This document shows positions 1 to 10,100 of a DNA stretch of 64,000 nt, piece by piece. The notes under the pieces were generated by a model that made no database searches, was not told the DNA's origin, and saw nothing but the letters and a program-made list of their open reading frames with translations. Origin of the DNA: Hyphomicrobiaceae bacterium (GTDB taxonomy: Bacteria > Pseudomonadota > Alphaproteobacteria > Rhizobiales > Hyphomicrobiaceae); assembly GCA_022844275.1 (NCBI GenBank), contig JALHMB010000003.1, forward strand, positions 186,001-250,000. Reading direction: 5' to 3'. A program made the translations under genes and the position numbers. Each line of letters begins with the position of its first letter. Position 1 is the first letter of the stretch.

Positions 1-84
1 TACGATTTCACGCAACCAGCCACCCGAGCCGGTCTCTGCCGGTTCTTCGAGAGCGTCGGCGTTATATGCCGCGGTATGTGTCAT
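1..84 (-). CDS. N-terminal fragment of a gene leaving the left edge
   Basis: On the minus strand an ATG at 84 opens a frame that runs without a stop to base 1 (28 codons). The peptide is acidic and ends in Gly-Gly-Trp-Leu-Arg-Glu-Ile-Val. That is how the cytoplasmic tail before the first membrane segment of signal peptidase I often looks, but so do other membrane proteins, so LepB is only a guess. A GGAGG lies about 13 bases upstream, longer than ideal. It follows uup in the same direction, about 115 bases downstream of the uup stop. Confidence 0.35.
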   Translation of the reverse strand, partial: MTHTAAYNADALEEPAETGSGGWLREIV

Positions 85-198
85 GCCCGCACGCCCGCCT
101 CCAGTGATTCGACCCACGACGAGTCTTTCTCGCCATGTCGGCGATTCGCAATCCACAGGCCCGGACTGCCACCAGGAAAAGGCTCGAAAGCGGGCGTT

Positions 199-2037
199 TC
201 AGCGCTTTGGTACTGGGCGGTGTTGCGCAATCTCATCACGCAGGATTTCGAGCTCCAGCCAGGCGGTCTCGGCCTTGGCAAGCTCGGCCTCAGCCTTGGC
301 GAGGCGCGTGGTGGCGGAGTTGAACGCCGCAGGGTCGCGCACGAACAGATCGGCGTCCGATAGCCGGCGACCGATTTCGGCAATTTCCTTCTCGAGCGCA
401 GCCATTTGCCTGGGCAGGGCTTCTAGAGCCTGCGTCTGCTTGTAGCTGAGCTTGCGCTGAGGCGACGGCCGCGCCGACTCGCGGGCTTGCCCGTCGGTTG
501 TATCGACCGAACGCGATGCGGAGCGAGTCTTGGCGGCGGCTTCCGGTCTTGCCCCACGCTGCGCCAGCATGTCGGAATAGCCACCCGCATATTCGAGCCA
601 GCGCCCCTCGCCCTCCGCCGCGATCACACCCGTCGCAACGCGGTCGAGGAAATCGCGATCGTGGCTCACGAGGAGCACCGTCCCGGCGTAATCGGCGAGC
701 AGTTCCTGCAGCAGGTCCAGCGTCTCGAGGTCGAGATCGTTGGTCGGCTCGTCGAGCACGAGGAGATTCGATGGCCGCGCCAGTGCCCGTGCCAGCATGA
801 GCCGGCCCCGCTCACCACCCGAGAGCACGCTCAGGGGTGTGCGTGCCTGCTCCGGAGCGAACAGAAAGTCCTTCATGTAGCCGATCACGTGGCGCGCGAC
901 GCCATTGACGATCACCTGATCGCCGCGCCCGCCGGTCAGCGCCTCGGCGAGTGTCCAGCTGGGCTTCAGTTGCTCGCGGCGCTGGTCGAGCGTCACCATC
1001 TCCAAGTTCGTGCCGAGCTTCACCGTGCCGCTGTCGGGTGCCAGCGCGCCGGTAAGCAGCGCCAGCAGCGTCGTCTTGCCGGCGCCGTTGGGTCCGATGA
1101 TTCCGAGCCGATCACCGCGTGCGATACGAATCGAGAGATCATCGACGATGGGCCGGCCGTCGAACGCCTTGGCGATGTGCTCGGCCTCGACCACGAGCTT
1201 GCCGGACGTCCCGCCCTCGCTGACCGACAGTTGAACATTACCGACGGGACCGCGCGCGTCCCTGCGCTCGGCACGCAGCTTGTGCAGCTCTGCAACGCGG
1301 CGCACGTTGCGCTTACGGCGTCCGGTGACGCCGCCGTGCATCCAGCTTTCCTCGCGCGCGATCTTGCGGTCGAGCTTGTGGCGCTCGAGTTCTTCTTGTT
1401 CGAGAACCTCATCACGCCAGCCTTCGAACGAGGCAAATCCCCTATCGAGCCGGCGCGCCACACCGCGATCGATCCAGACGGTCGCGCGCGTCAGGTTTTC
1501 AAGAAAGCGGCGGTCGTGGCTGATCAGAACGATCGCAGCGCGCTGGCTCCCCAGCTCCTTTTCGAGCCACTCGATGGCCGGAAGGTCGAGATGATTCGTC
1601 GGCTCGTCGAGCAGCAGGACGTCCGGGCTCGCGGCGAGCGCACGCGCGATCGCGGCGCGCCGCGCCTCACCGCCCGAGAGCTGGGCCGGATCTTCATGGC
1701 CGCTGAGCCCGAGCATTTCGAGCGCCGACTGAGCTAAATAGGCCCCCTCGCCCTCCGCAAGGCCCGACTCGACATAATCGGCGACGCTCGCGAATCCCGA
1801 GAGGTCAGCCTCTTGCGGCAGATAAGCAACACGCGCACCGGGATGGACGAACCGCTCGCCCTGATCGGGCACGACGAGACCCGCCACGATCTTGAGCAGC
1901 GTCGACTTGCCCGAGCCATTGCGCCCGACGAGGCCGATGCGATCGCCTGCGCGGACGCTCAGCTCGGCGCCGGCAAGCAGCGCCGTCGATCCGAAGGTCA
2001 GGTGGATGTCGGAAAGGCGGATGAGTTCGATGGCCAT
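199..2037 (-). CDS. uup: ABC-F family ATPase, Uup type
   Basis: A 612-residue soluble protein with two ABC ATPase domains and no membrane segment, the layout of the ABC-F family. Walker A sites are GRNGSGKST (about residues 38-46) and GPNGAGKTT in the second domain. Signatures are LSGGEARR and LSGGERGR, and both domains have LLLDEPTN/LVLDEPTN Walker B stretches. A charged coiled-coil tail rich in Lys, Ala and Glu fills the last 70 or so residues, which is the mark of Uup rather than EttA. Uup proteins bind branched DNA and ribosomes and affect precise transposon excision and translation. It is the last complete gene of the minus-strand run that starts at ffh, 42 bases after the small membrane protein gene. 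Confidence 0.9.
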   Translation of the reverse strand: MAIELIRLSDIHLTFGSTALLAGAELSVRAGDRIGLVGRNGSGKSTLLKIVAGLVVPDQGERFVHPGARVAYLPQEADLSGFASVADYVESGLAEGEGAYLAQSALEMLGLSGHEDPAQLSGGEARRAAIARALAASPDVLLLDEPTNHLDLPAIEWLEKELGSQRAAIVLISHDRRFLENLTRATVWIDRGVARRLDRGFASFEGWRDEVLEQEELERHKLDRKIAREESWMHGGVTGRRKRNVRRVAELHKLRAERRDARGPVGNVQLSVSEGGTSGKLVVEAEHIAKAFDGRPIVDDLSIRIARGDRLGIIGPNGAGKTTLLALLTGALAPDSGTVKLGTNLEMVTLDQRREQLKPSWTLAEALTGGRGDQVIVNGVARHVIGYMKDFLFAPEQARTPLSVLSGGERGRLMLARALARPSNLLVLDEPTNDLDLETLDLLQELLADYAGTVLLVSHDRDFLDRVATGVIAAEGEGRWLEYAGGYSDMLAQRGARPEAAAKTRSASRSVDTTDGQARESARPSPQRKLSYKQTQALEALPRQMAALEKEIAEIGRRLSDADLFVRDPAAFNSATTRLAKAEAELAKAETAWLELEILRDEIAQHRPVPKR

Positions 2038-2079
2038 GCCGCGTATCTAGCGCGGCGAGCGGGGCGACACCAACAGATC

Positions 2080-2664
2080 TTACCTGCGGCGAGTCATCTC
2101 GTCGGCCGTGATCTCCGGCAGCCCAAGGCGTGCGATCATCGAGGCCGGCGTGACGGGCGGCTCCATGCGATCGAGTGCGATGACGACATCGCGGCGCACA
2201 TCGGGATGGACGAGAACGATCTCATGACGGACGCCGGACAGCGTCGTGCGAACGCGATGGGAGATGCCGCGATAGGCATCGAGGGGCTCGCGAAAGCTCC
2301 GCGCAGAGAAGAGACCCTTCTCTGCGACGCTGACCACATTACCCTCGATCTCGACCACACCCCTGCGGCCAACGTCTGCGACCAGCCGGCGCACGGGCAC
2401 GAGCAGAAGCGCAGACAACATGACGATGCCGGCCACAACCTGGAACGCCGCCATCGGCTGGGCCATGGCAAGGCTCAAGGCCTCCGGCTTGCTCAGGGCC
2501 TCGTTCGTCAGGAGGAACATGCCCCCGAAGAGCGAAAGGGCCATCACACCGGCAGCGGCAAGGCCGAACACCCTGCTCCAGCGCGCCGTGGACCGCTCGA
2601 CCCGCACGAGGCAGACGTCATCATTCGAGGCATTCAGGAGAAGATTGTCGGCGTGCGCGAGCAT
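2080..2664 (-). CDS. small membrane protein, unknown function
   Basis: A 194-residue protein I do not recognise as a named family. Two hydrophobic segments are visible: about residues 30-53 (VFGLAAAGVMALSLFGGMF) and 72-90. A soluble C-terminal half of beta-rich appearance follows, with a Gly-Val-Val-Glu-Ile-Glu-Gly stretch and a run resembling bacterial PH-like membrane domains (DUF2244-like in general plan). It lies between rimM and uup on the same strand. In many relatives trmD and rplS follow rimM, and this gene sits in their place. Function cannot be assigned; inner-membrane location is inferred from the two segments. Confidence 0.7.
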   Translation of the reverse strand: MLAHADNLLLNASNDDVCLVRVERSTARWSRVFGLAAAGVMALSLFGGMFLLTNEALSKPEALSLAMAQPMAAFQVVAGIVMLSALLLVPVRRLVADVGRRGVVEIEGNVVSVAEKGLFSARSFREPLDAYRGISHRVRTTLSGVRHEIVLVHPDVRRDVVIALDRMEPPVTPASMIARLGLPEITADEMTRRR

Positions 2665-2828
2665 TGGCGGGGGTCCGGAAGCTTTGTTCAGATGGCAGAA
2701 TGTAGGAGCGGCGGCTTAACGCACGACTAATCGATCCGTTCCGTTCGTGATTATTCGGTGGCGCAAGCGACAGTTGTCGCCGCGGCCCGGATCGGAGCGG
2801 ATTGTCAGGTTAACGCGTGAAGCTGGAA

Positions 2829-3371
2829 CTATCCTTGCGGAGGCTCGTCCTCGTCGGACGGCTCCGGCAAGCTGACCACGATCTTGCCAGCGGCCAAATC
2901 AACCTCCGGCACGAAGCTATCATTGAAGGGTAAGTGTTCGGTTTGCCGCGAAGCCGCAAGGGCGATCTCGATCAAATCGCCGGCACCGAAGTTGTGAACG
3001 GCGACGACGCGGCCAACCTCGCTACCGTCCGGCGCGACGGCGGCGAGCCCAATCAGGTCGGCATAGTAGAACTCTCCCTCGCCAGCCACTGGCAGTTGGG
3101 CGCGATCGACGTAGAGATCGGTTCCCGCCAGCGCCTCGGCCGCGTTGCGGTCGGCAATGCCGGCGATCCGCGCGACGACGCCTTTGGGCGTCACGCGCAA
3201 GACTCGCAGCTCGAACTTGCGGCCGCCTGCGGCTGCCGAAAGCGGACCATAGGCGCCGATCGCCTCGGGCGCGGCGGCGTAGGAGCGCACGAGAACCTCG
3301 CCGCGCACGCCATGGGCAGCGACGATCCGGCCGAGCAGGATGCGCCCGCCCCGATCTTCACCGCCCGGCAT
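2829..3371 (-). CDS. rimM: 16S rRNA processing protein RimM
   Basis: RimM helps 30S subunit maturation by binding ribosomal protein S19 near the 16S rRNA head. The N-terminal RimM domain is clear (GRIVAAHGVRGEVLVRSY, then a Leu/Tyr-Val-Asp-Arg segment). It is followed by the PRC-barrel half (FYYADLIGLAAV, VHNFGAGDLIEI, PFNDSFVPEVDL). I chose the ATG at 3371, with GGAG 8 bases upstream, over the longer frame that would begin with a TTG at 3395. The gene begins about 34 bases after the rpsP stop, as in the common rpsP-rimM order. The usual next genes trmD and rplS are absent here. Confidence 0.93.
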   Translation of the reverse strand: MPGGEDRGGRILLGRIVAAHGVRGEVLVRSYAAAPEAIGAYGPLSAAAGGRKFELRVLRVTPKGVVARIAGIADRNAAEALAGTDLYVDRAQLPVAGEGEFYYADLIGLAAVAPDGSEVGRVVAVHNFGAGDLIEIALAASRQTEHLPFNDSFVPEVDLAAGKIVVSLPEPSDEDEPPQG

Positions 3372-3382
3372 GCGCTGTCTCC

Positions 3383-3408
3383 GTACTGGCCTCAAGTACT
3401 GGCCTCAG
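3383..3408. repeat. 13-bp tandem duplication between rpsP and rimM
   Basis: The unit GTACTGGCCTCAA is present twice head to tail (3383-3395 and 3396-3408, the last base differing). The second copy contains the rpsP stop codon on the minus strand and the first lies just upstream of the rimM start. It looks like a small slippage duplication that lengthened the rpsP-rimM gap. No function is implied. Confidence 0.6.
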
Positions 3409-3776
3409 GCCGCGGCCTCGCCGCTGCTCTCGGCTGCCTTCGCCGCAGCCTCGGCTGCAGCAGCCTCGCGCTCGAGGCGCTTCTTGCCGGGCTTGGCCTT
3501 CTCGGGATTGTTGCGGGCTGTGCGCTTCATGAGACCGGCCGCATCGAGGAAGCGGGCGACGCGGTCGGTCGGCTGCGCACCGACGGACAGCCAATGCTTC
3601 GCACGATCGAGGTCCAGCTTCACGCGGTCGGCGTGATCCTTCGGCAGCATCGGATTGTGGGTACCGATCTGCTCGATATAACGGCCGTCGCGCGGAGCGG
3701 CAGCCTCGGCTACGACGATGTAGTAGTACGGGCGCTTCTTGGCGCCACCGCGCGAAAGGCGGATCTTCACGGACAT
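3405..3776 (-). CDS. rpsP: 30S ribosomal protein S16
   Basis: The first 80 residues are a canonical S16: [23 protein letters not shown], then [14 protein letters not shown] and the VGAQPTDRV segment. A Lys/Ala/Glu-rich tail of about 40 residues follows, a common alphaproteobacterial extension that is probably disordered. S16 is an early-assembling 30S protein binding the 5' domain of 16S rRNA. It is transcribed with rimM downstream. A GNAT gene separates it from ffh upstream, whereas ffh and rpsP are direct neighbours in many relatives. Confidence 0.97.
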   Translation of the reverse strand: MSVKIRLSRGGAKKRPYYYIVVAEAAAPRDGRYIEQIGTHNPMLPKDHADRVKLDLDRAKHWLSVGAQPTDRVARFLDAAGLMKRTARNNPEKAKPGKKRLEREAAAAEAAAKAAESSGEAAA

Positions 3777-3821
3777 AGGTCTCTCCTGCTTTCAGTTCGT
3801 TCGATATTTGACAACGTCACT

Positions 3822-4331
3822 TCAGTTCACATTCGCCGGGTGCCGCCAGACGTCGACGACAACACCCCGCATCTCGAAATTTCCATCCCGCTCGGCGCCG
3901 AGCCGCTTCGCTACAGCTTGGGATGGCGTATTCTCGGCCGCGATGTAGCTGACGATCGTCTTCCATCGCAGCTCCTCGTAGGCATAGGCACGGGCGCGCT
4001 GCGCGGCTTCAGTCGCATAACCTCTCCCCTGAAAGGCCGGAGCCAGGCCCCACATCAGCTCAGGCTCCAGCCACCCTTCGGGCTCCCAGAGGCCGCTGTA
4101 GCCCGCAAAAGCGCCGCTCGCCTTGTCCTCGATCACCCAATTTCCGAAGCCGCGCAGCGTCCAGTGCCCAACGAGCATGGCCATGCGCCGCCACGTATCG
4201 TCACGTGAGAAAACACCGCCGACAAAACGCGTCACTACGGGATCAGCCGTGAAGGCCGCGAATGCGTCCAGATCGTCATTGCGCCAGGGCCGGAGCCGCA
4301 AGCGTTCTGCTTCGAGAGTAGGCGCCTGCAT
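3822..4331 (-). CDS. GNAT acetyltransferase, RimJ/RimL-like
   Basis: A 169-residue GNAT protein of the RimJ/RimL type (acetyltransferase_3). It opens with LEAERLRLRPWRNDDLDAFA. It has the acetyl-CoA loop APAFQGRGYATEAAQRARAY (Q/R-x-x-G-x-G/A) near residue 105 and a late VAKRLGAERDG motif, where family members place the Asn or Lys-Leu-Gly signature. The substrate is unknown; relatives acetylate ribosomal protein N-termini, other proteins or small amines. It starts 2 bases after the ffh stop and ends 45 bases before rpsP. It is therefore almost certainly cotranscribed with SRP and ribosome genes, though that alone does not prove a ribosomal substrate. Confidence 0.88.
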   Translation of the reverse strand: MQAPTLEAERLRLRPWRNDDLDAFAAFTADPVVTRFVGGVFSRDDTWRRMAMLVGHWTLRGFGNWVIEDKASGAFAGYSGLWEPEGWLEPELMWGLAPAFQGRGYATEAAQRARAYAYEELRWKTIVSYIAAENTPSQAVAKRLGAERDGNFEMRGVVVDVWRHPANVN

Positions 4332-4333
4332 GA

Positions 4334-5920
4334 CTATTTCTTCTTTCCAGGAATACCCGGAAGGCCTGTGAAGCGCGGTCCGCCGCCGCCCAATCCGGGA
4401 AGTCCCGGCAGGCGCGGCACGGCCTTACCGCCAAGGCCCGGCAATGCAGGCGCCGGCGCTTTCCCGGCCGCGAGCTGATCGCGCACATCCTTCGGCAGCT
4501 GCTCGAGGGCCTTGGGATCGAGGCTTGCCAGCTCTGCCTGCATCTTCTCGATCTCGGCCGCATTGGGCATGGCTCCACCACCCATCCCGAGTGCGCCGGC
4601 CATCCGCTGCATCATGCCCTTGTTCTTGCCCATCATCTTCATCATGTCCGCCATCTGGCGGTGCATCTTGAGCAGGCGGTTGATCTCGTCGGGCCGCGTG
4701 CCAGAGCCAGCCGCAATGCGCCGCTTGCGCTTGCCGTCGAGGATCTTCGGGTGGCGGCGCTCGTACGGCGTCATCGATGAGATGATCGCACCCTGGCGCT
4801 TGATCATCTTGTCGTCCATGGCGCCGGCGGGCATCTGCTGCTTGATCTTGCCCATGCCCGGCATCATGCCCATCAGGCCGCCCATACCGCCGAGCTTTTG
4901 CATCTGCTTGAGCTGCTCGCCGAGATCTTCGAGATCGAACTCGCCCTTGCGCATCTTCTGCGCAATGGCCTGCGCCTTCTCGGCGTCGATGGATTGCGCG
5001 GCCTTCTCGACGAGGCTCACCACGTCGCCCATGCCGAGAATGCGGCCGGCAACGCGCTGCGGATGGAAATCCTCGAGCGCATCCCAGCGCTCGCCGACGC
5101 CGAGCAACTTGATGGGCTTGCCGGTCACCGCGCGCATGGAGAGCGCAGCGCCGCCGCGGCCGTCACCATCGACGCGGGTCAGCACGATGCCGGTGATCCC
5201 GACGCGCTCATTGAAGCTCTTCGCGAGGTTGACCGCGTCCTGGCCGGTGAGGCTGTCGGCGACGAGCAGGGTCTCGTGCGGCCGCGCGATGTCGCGCACA
5301 TCCGCCGACTCCTGCATCAACTCTTCATCGATATGAATGCGGCCCGCCGTATCGAGCAGCACCACGTCATAGCCGCCGAGCTTGGCCGCCTCGATCGCGC
5401 GGGCGGCAATCTGCTTCGGCGTCTGGCCGGCGATGATCGGCAGCGTCGCGACGCCCGTCTGCTCGCCGAGCACGCGAAGCTGTTCCTGCGCCGCCGGCCG
5501 CCGCGTATCGAGCGAGGCCATCAGCACTTTCTTCTTGTCGCGGTCGGTGAGGCGTTTGCCGATCTTGGCGCACGTCGTTGTCTTGCCCGAGCCCTGCAGA
5601 CCAACGAGCATGATGGGCACAGGCGGCGTCGCCGCGAGGTCGATCGGATCCGCGCTGGATCCCAACATCTCGACCAGCTCGTCGTGAACGATCTTGACCA
5701 CCATCTGGCCGGGCGTGACCGACTTGACGACGTTGGCGCCGACGGCCTTGGCGCGCACCTTATCCGTGAACGAGCGCACCACATCGAGCGCCACGTCGGC
5801 CTCGAGCAGCGCCCGGCGTACCTCGCGCATGGCCTCGTTGACATCGCTCTCGCTCAGTGCACCGCGTCGGGTGAGCCTGTCGAGGACACCGGAAAGCCGG
5901 TCGGACAGCGATTGAAACAT
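4334..5920 (-). CDS. ffh: signal recognition particle GTPase Ffh
   Basis: Ffh is the protein part of the signal recognition particle; with 4.5S RNA it targets inner-membrane proteins to FtsY. The N domain is followed by the G domain, with G1 GLQGSGKTTTCAKI (about residue 108), DTAGR, and TRVDGDGRGGAALS. The methionine-rich M domain (about 320-450) carries the SRP54 RNA-binding signature around RIAAGSGTRPDEINRLLKMHRQM. A Pro/Gly-rich tail with PGLPGLGGGG repeats closes the 528-residue protein, as in many alphaproteobacteria. The start at 5920 agrees with the family N-terminus (MFQSLSDRLSGVLDRL). The gene leads the ffh-GNAT-rpsP-rimM run. Confidence 0.98.
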   Translation of the reverse strand: MFQSLSDRLSGVLDRLTRRGALSESDVNEAMREVRRALLEADVALDVVRSFTDKVRAKAVGANVVKSVTPGQMVVKIVHDELVEMLGSSADPIDLAATPPVPIMLVGLQGSGKTTTCAKIGKRLTDRDKKKVLMASLDTRRPAAQEQLRVLGEQTGVATLPIIAGQTPKQIAARAIEAAKLGGYDVVLLDTAGRIHIDEELMQESADVRDIARPHETLLVADSLTGQDAVNLAKSFNERVGITGIVLTRVDGDGRGGAALSMRAVTGKPIKLLGVGERWDALEDFHPQRVAGRILGMGDVVSLVEKAAQSIDAEKAQAIAQKMRKGEFDLEDLGEQLKQMQKLGGMGGLMGMMPGMGKIKQQMPAGAMDDKMIKRQGAIISSMTPYERRHPKILDGKRKRRIAAGSGTRPDEINRLLKMHRQMADMMKMMGKNKGMMQRMAGALGMGGGAMPNAAEIEKMQAELASLDPKALEQLPKDVRDQLAAGKAPAPALPGLGGKAVPRLPGLPGLGGGGPRFTGLPGIPGKKK

Positions 5921-5982
5921 GGCCTCTCAGTTCTCTCTCGGGGAAGACGCCGCCGCGACGCCTTCCTTGACTATCTTAGCTC

Positions 5983-6627
5983 TCAGGCTCCCGGCACCAT
6001 CATGGGCTTGAAGTCAACCATCACATGCGCCTGATAGGCCGGACGTTGCGTGAGCCGCTTGTACCAGACCTCGACATTCGCCAACGGCGGCCGATCGATC
6101 GGCAGATTGAAATAGCGGTACATCTGCGACCCGACCGCGATATCCGCGATCGTGAGCTGCTCACCCAGAATATATGGACGCTGCGAGAGCTGGCGATTGA
6201 GGATCGCCAGTTTTTCGCCGACGCGCCGCGATGCTGTCTCGACGGCAGCATCATTGCGCTCGATCGCGGGCGTGCGCACGAGCTGGATGAAGCACGTCGA
6301 GATGATGTCGGGATAGAGCGTGGAAAGCCCCCAGTCCATCCACTGATCGGCCTTGGCGAACGTCTGCTCGTCGGCGGGTGAGAGCGTGCCGCGGCCATAG
6401 CGCTGCGCGAGATGGCGCACGATGGCGCCCGACTCCCAGAGCACGAAGCCATGGTCGTCGATGGTCGGCACGAGGCGGTTAGGGTTGAGCTGAATGTACT
6501 CCGGCGTATCGGTCTTGCCGAACTCGCCGCCATAGTCGAAGCGCTGGTGCGCGAGGCCGAGCTCGCCCACGGCCCACATGACCTTCTGGACATTCACCGA
6601 CGTCTTGCGTCCCCAGACCTTCAGCAT
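5983..6627 (-). CDS. glutathione S-transferase family protein
   Basis: A 214-residue cytosolic GST. The thioredoxin-like N-terminal domain carries WGRKTSVNVQKVMWAVGELGL (Ser/Asn at the catalytic region), the cis-Pro segment NPNRLVPTIDD and the glutathione gamma-Glu contact WESGAIVRHLA. The all-helical C-terminal domain has the N-capping box ILGEQLTIADIAVGSQMYR. Substrates are unknown; such proteins typically conjugate or reduce electrophiles. It is 62 bases upstream of ffh on the same strand but probably a separate unit. It diverges from the alpha-2-macroglobulin gene across a 503-base gap. Confidence 0.9.
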   Translation of the reverse strand: MLKVWGRKTSVNVQKVMWAVGELGLAHQRFDYGGEFGKTDTPEYIQLNPNRLVPTIDDHGFVLWESGAIVRHLAQRYGRGTLSPADEQTFAKADQWMDWGLSTLYPDIISTCFIQLVRTPAIERNDAAVETASRRVGEKLAILNRQLSQRPYILGEQLTIADIAVGSQMYRYFNLPIDRPPLANVEVWYKRLTQRPAYQAHVMVDFKPMMVPGA

Positions 6628-7130
6628 CGCTACTCACCTTGTCGCTGGCCAATCCGCACCCCGCCGACCGCACCCGCGCATTCCAAACAAAAACGCGCCC
6701 GTGAGCGAACCTTCGCTGACGGACGTTGACCGCATCTGCCTCCGCCGCGAAGGCCGCGGCACGTGCAAACCGGTGGCTCTGGGATCCAGGGCCTGCTTGC
6801 GATGGACGGGTTATGGCCGGAACTCGGGCCGAGTGTCAACCTTGGGGCCATGGTAGCGCCTCCGGCGCGAGCGAGGTCTCGACCCCGCACCCCGATCGGG
6901 GGGGACACCCCAGCCCCCCCGTCTTTTATGAACGAAGCACCCGGGAGCTCACCTAAACTTGCCGGAATTTGCCAGGCTGCTGCCGGCCGCCGTCGCCCCT
7001 TTCCGGGGGGCCATGGACCAAGTCTGAAAGCGCCATTAATTGGTCATCGGCCGGCGCTGAACTCGGTTCTGCCCATCCGAGCAGAACGTGCGCGGACCGG
7101 CCCCTTTTCCTCGCTCCGGGATGACATTCC
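6628..7130. other. divergent intergenic region with repeat copy R1
   Basis: No gene is supported in these 503 bases between gst (minus) and the alpha-2-macroglobulin gene (plus). The short frames here are high-GC noise. The region holds one copy of the GCGCC/GGCGC repeat family (6855-6929), the only copy in the window not directly behind a stop codon. Promoters for both flanking genes should lie here, but I could not fix -35/-10 boxes with confidence. Confidence 0.6.
6855..6929 (+). repeat. dispersed palindromic repeat family R, copy 1
   Basis: Begins with the inverted repeat GCGCC-TCC-GGCGC, then alternating C- and G-runs (ACCCCG..CGGGG), GGACACCCC, and ends in CCCCGTCTTTT. The same order of blocks occurs at 24201, 30905, 35997 and in decayed form at 52775. 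The T-rich end after a hairpin-forming stretch resembles a terminator. Confidence 0.65.
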
Positions 7131-10100
7131 ATGTTCCTCGCCCGCCCGATCGCCTTCGTGCTCGGCCTGCTGCTCCTCGTCAGCCTTCCGGCTCTCGCCC
7201 AGCAGGCGCAGCCGCTCTTCTCGCATCCGGTCGTCAGTAAGGATGCCGAACGGTACGAGGCCTACCTCAAGGGGGCTTTCAAGCCCGGCAAGCAGACCGC
7301 GCGACAACAGCGCGAGGCGGGGCTCAAGATCCTCGCCGACGGCGGCGACGCCCGGGTCGCGGCGCGCCACCTCGCGACGGCCGTCGTGACGGATGCGAAG
7401 GACACCGCCGCCTGGACCGGTCTCGCCAGGGCGCTCATCGGCATGACACCCGATCCGGCGCGACCTGCAGAGCGCTATTCGATCCCCGTGAATGCCTCGG
7501 GCGCCGCCTACCGCGCGCTCGAAACCGCAACGAACGATCAGCAGCGCGCCGAAGCGCTGGCTGCTCTGGGTGAAGCACTCAAGACGCGTTCCATGTGGCG
7601 CCCGGCCATCGAGGCCCTGGCGGCCAGCGTTCGCCTCGTGAATGACGACGAAGTGAGCAGCACGCTTGACGCACTGCGCGCCGAGCACGGATTTCGCGTC
7701 ATCGATTATAAGACCGAGTCCGATGCCATCGAGCCGCGCTTGTGCATCAACTTCTCTGAGCGCCTGCCGAGCGCTGCCGGCGATCTTCAGAAATTCGTCG
7801 CGATCGATGGTCGCGAGCCGCAGAATATGACGATCGAGGGCCAGCAGCTCTGCATCGACGGTCTCGAGCACGGCAAGCGCTACGAGGTGCAGCTCCGCGC
7901 GGGCCTCCCCTCCACCGTCGGCGAGAACCTCGCCAAGGCTTCCGAGATCGCCGTCTACGTGCGCGATCGCGCGCCGTCCGTGCGTTTTGCGGGCCGCGCT
8001 TATGTACTGCCGAACCGCGGCCAGCAGGGCATCCCGCTCGTCTCAGTCAACGCTACGAAGGCCGCTATCGAAATCCTACGCATCGGCGATCGTGCGCTTG
8101 CCGGTGCGACATCGCTCGACGGCTTCCTCAAGCAGGTGCAGAGCTACGAGCTCGAGACCATCCGGGACAGGAGCGGCCAGCGCGTGTGGCAGGGCGAGCT
8201 CGATATCGCGAGCCGCCTCAATGAGGATGTGACGACAGCCATTCCAGTCAGTGACGCCATTCCTGACCTCGCGCCGGGCGTCTATCTGGTCATCGCCTCG
8301 GCCGTCGATGCCAAGCGCAGCGAGTACCAGGCGCCGGCGACGCAGTGGTTCATCGTCTCCGACCTCGGCCTGACCGCACTCTCCGGCGATGATGGCCTCC
8401 ACGCCTTCGTGCGCACGCTCGGCGCGGCGACACCGGCCGGCGACACCGCCGTCCGCCTCGTCGCGCGCAACAACGAGGTGCTGGCGACCGGCAAGACCGA
8501 TGCGCGCGGCTATGTGCGCTTCGATGCCGGCCTCATGCGCGGAACGGGCGGCCTCGCTCCGGCACTCCTCGTCGCCGAAGGCAACAAGGATTATGCCTTC
8601 CTCGATCTCGCGACGGCAGCCTTCGACTTGACGGACCGCGGCGTGAAAGGGCGCGAGCAGCCTGGGCCGCTCGACGGCTATGTCTATGCCGAGCGCGGCG
8701 TGTACCGTCCCGGCGAGCCCGTGCATCTCGTCGCCCTGCTGCGCGATCGTACGGGTGCGGCCTCCGACACGCCGGCGACGCTGATCGTCACGCGACCCGA
8801 TGGCGTCGAGCATCGCCGCATTGTCCTCAATGAGCCACAGCTTGGCGGGCGTGCTGTGACGCTCGCGCTTCCCCCGACCGCGATGACGGGAACGTGGCGC
8901 GCCCGCCTCCTCCTCGACGTGAAAGACAAGGCCCTCGCGCAGACGACCTTCCTCGTCGAGGACTTCCTGCCCGAGCGTCTCGCGCTGACGCTGGAACCGC
9001 AGAGCAAGACCATTGCTATCGAGGAGACAGCATCGATCACCGTCAACGGCCGCTATCTCTACGGCCCGCCGGCCGCTGGCCTCGCCATGGAAGGCGACAT
9101 CAACGTGCGCCCTGCGACGGGAGATCTGCCCGGCCTCGCCGGCTACAAGTTCGGTCTTGCCGGCGAGCAGGTCACGCCCGTTCGCCAGCCGCTCGAAAAT
9201 CTTCCCGCGACCGGCACTGACGGCCGTAGCACGATCGGCGTGCGTCTGCCGGCCATCCCGAAGACGGCGAAGCCCCTCGAAGCCGAGATCATGATCCGCC
9301 TGCGCGAGCAGAGTGGTCGTACCATCGAGCGCAGCGTCCGCCTGCCGGTGGACACGCGTGCTGCCCGCGTCGGTATCAAGCCGCTCTTCAATGGCGGCCA
9401 GATCGGCGAGGGCGAGACCGCGCGCTTCGAAACAGTGCTCGTCGATGCCGATGGCAAGCCGCAAGCTGGCGCCGCACTCAAGTGGGAGATCGTGCAGCTC
9501 AATCAGCGCTGGCAGTGGTACAGCCGCGATGGCCAGTGGAACTACGAGGCCATCACTACGACGAAGCGCATCGCGAACGGCACTGCGAAAGCGGACGGCA
9601 CCACGCCGGCCCGTATCGAAGCGCCTGCTCTCGACTGGGGCCGCTATCGCCTCGAAGTAACGAGTGCCGATCCGAAGGCGCCGGGCGTGGCCAGCATTGC
9701 CTTCAATACCGGTTGGCACGCGAGCGAGGACGCCGAGAGCCCCGAGGTGCTCGATGTCGTACTCGATAAGCCGACCTATAAGGCTGGCGATACGGCGCGC
9801 GTGCGCATCAACACGCGCGCGGCCGGCAAGGTCCGCCTCGCCGTGCTTTCGAGCGGCCTTCTCACCATGCAGGATGCGGACATCGCGGCCGGCGGCGCCG
9901 AGATCACACTGCCCGTCGATGCAAAGTGGATGCCGGGCGCCTATGTCACGGCCATGTTCTATCGCGCTATGGACGAAGGTGCAAAACGCATGCCGAGCCG
10001 TGCCATCGGCGTGCGTTGGCTCGCGCTCGATACGGCCAGTGAGACGTTGAAACTGACGCTCAACGCGCCCGCCAAGATCAAACCAGCGAGCACGCTCACC

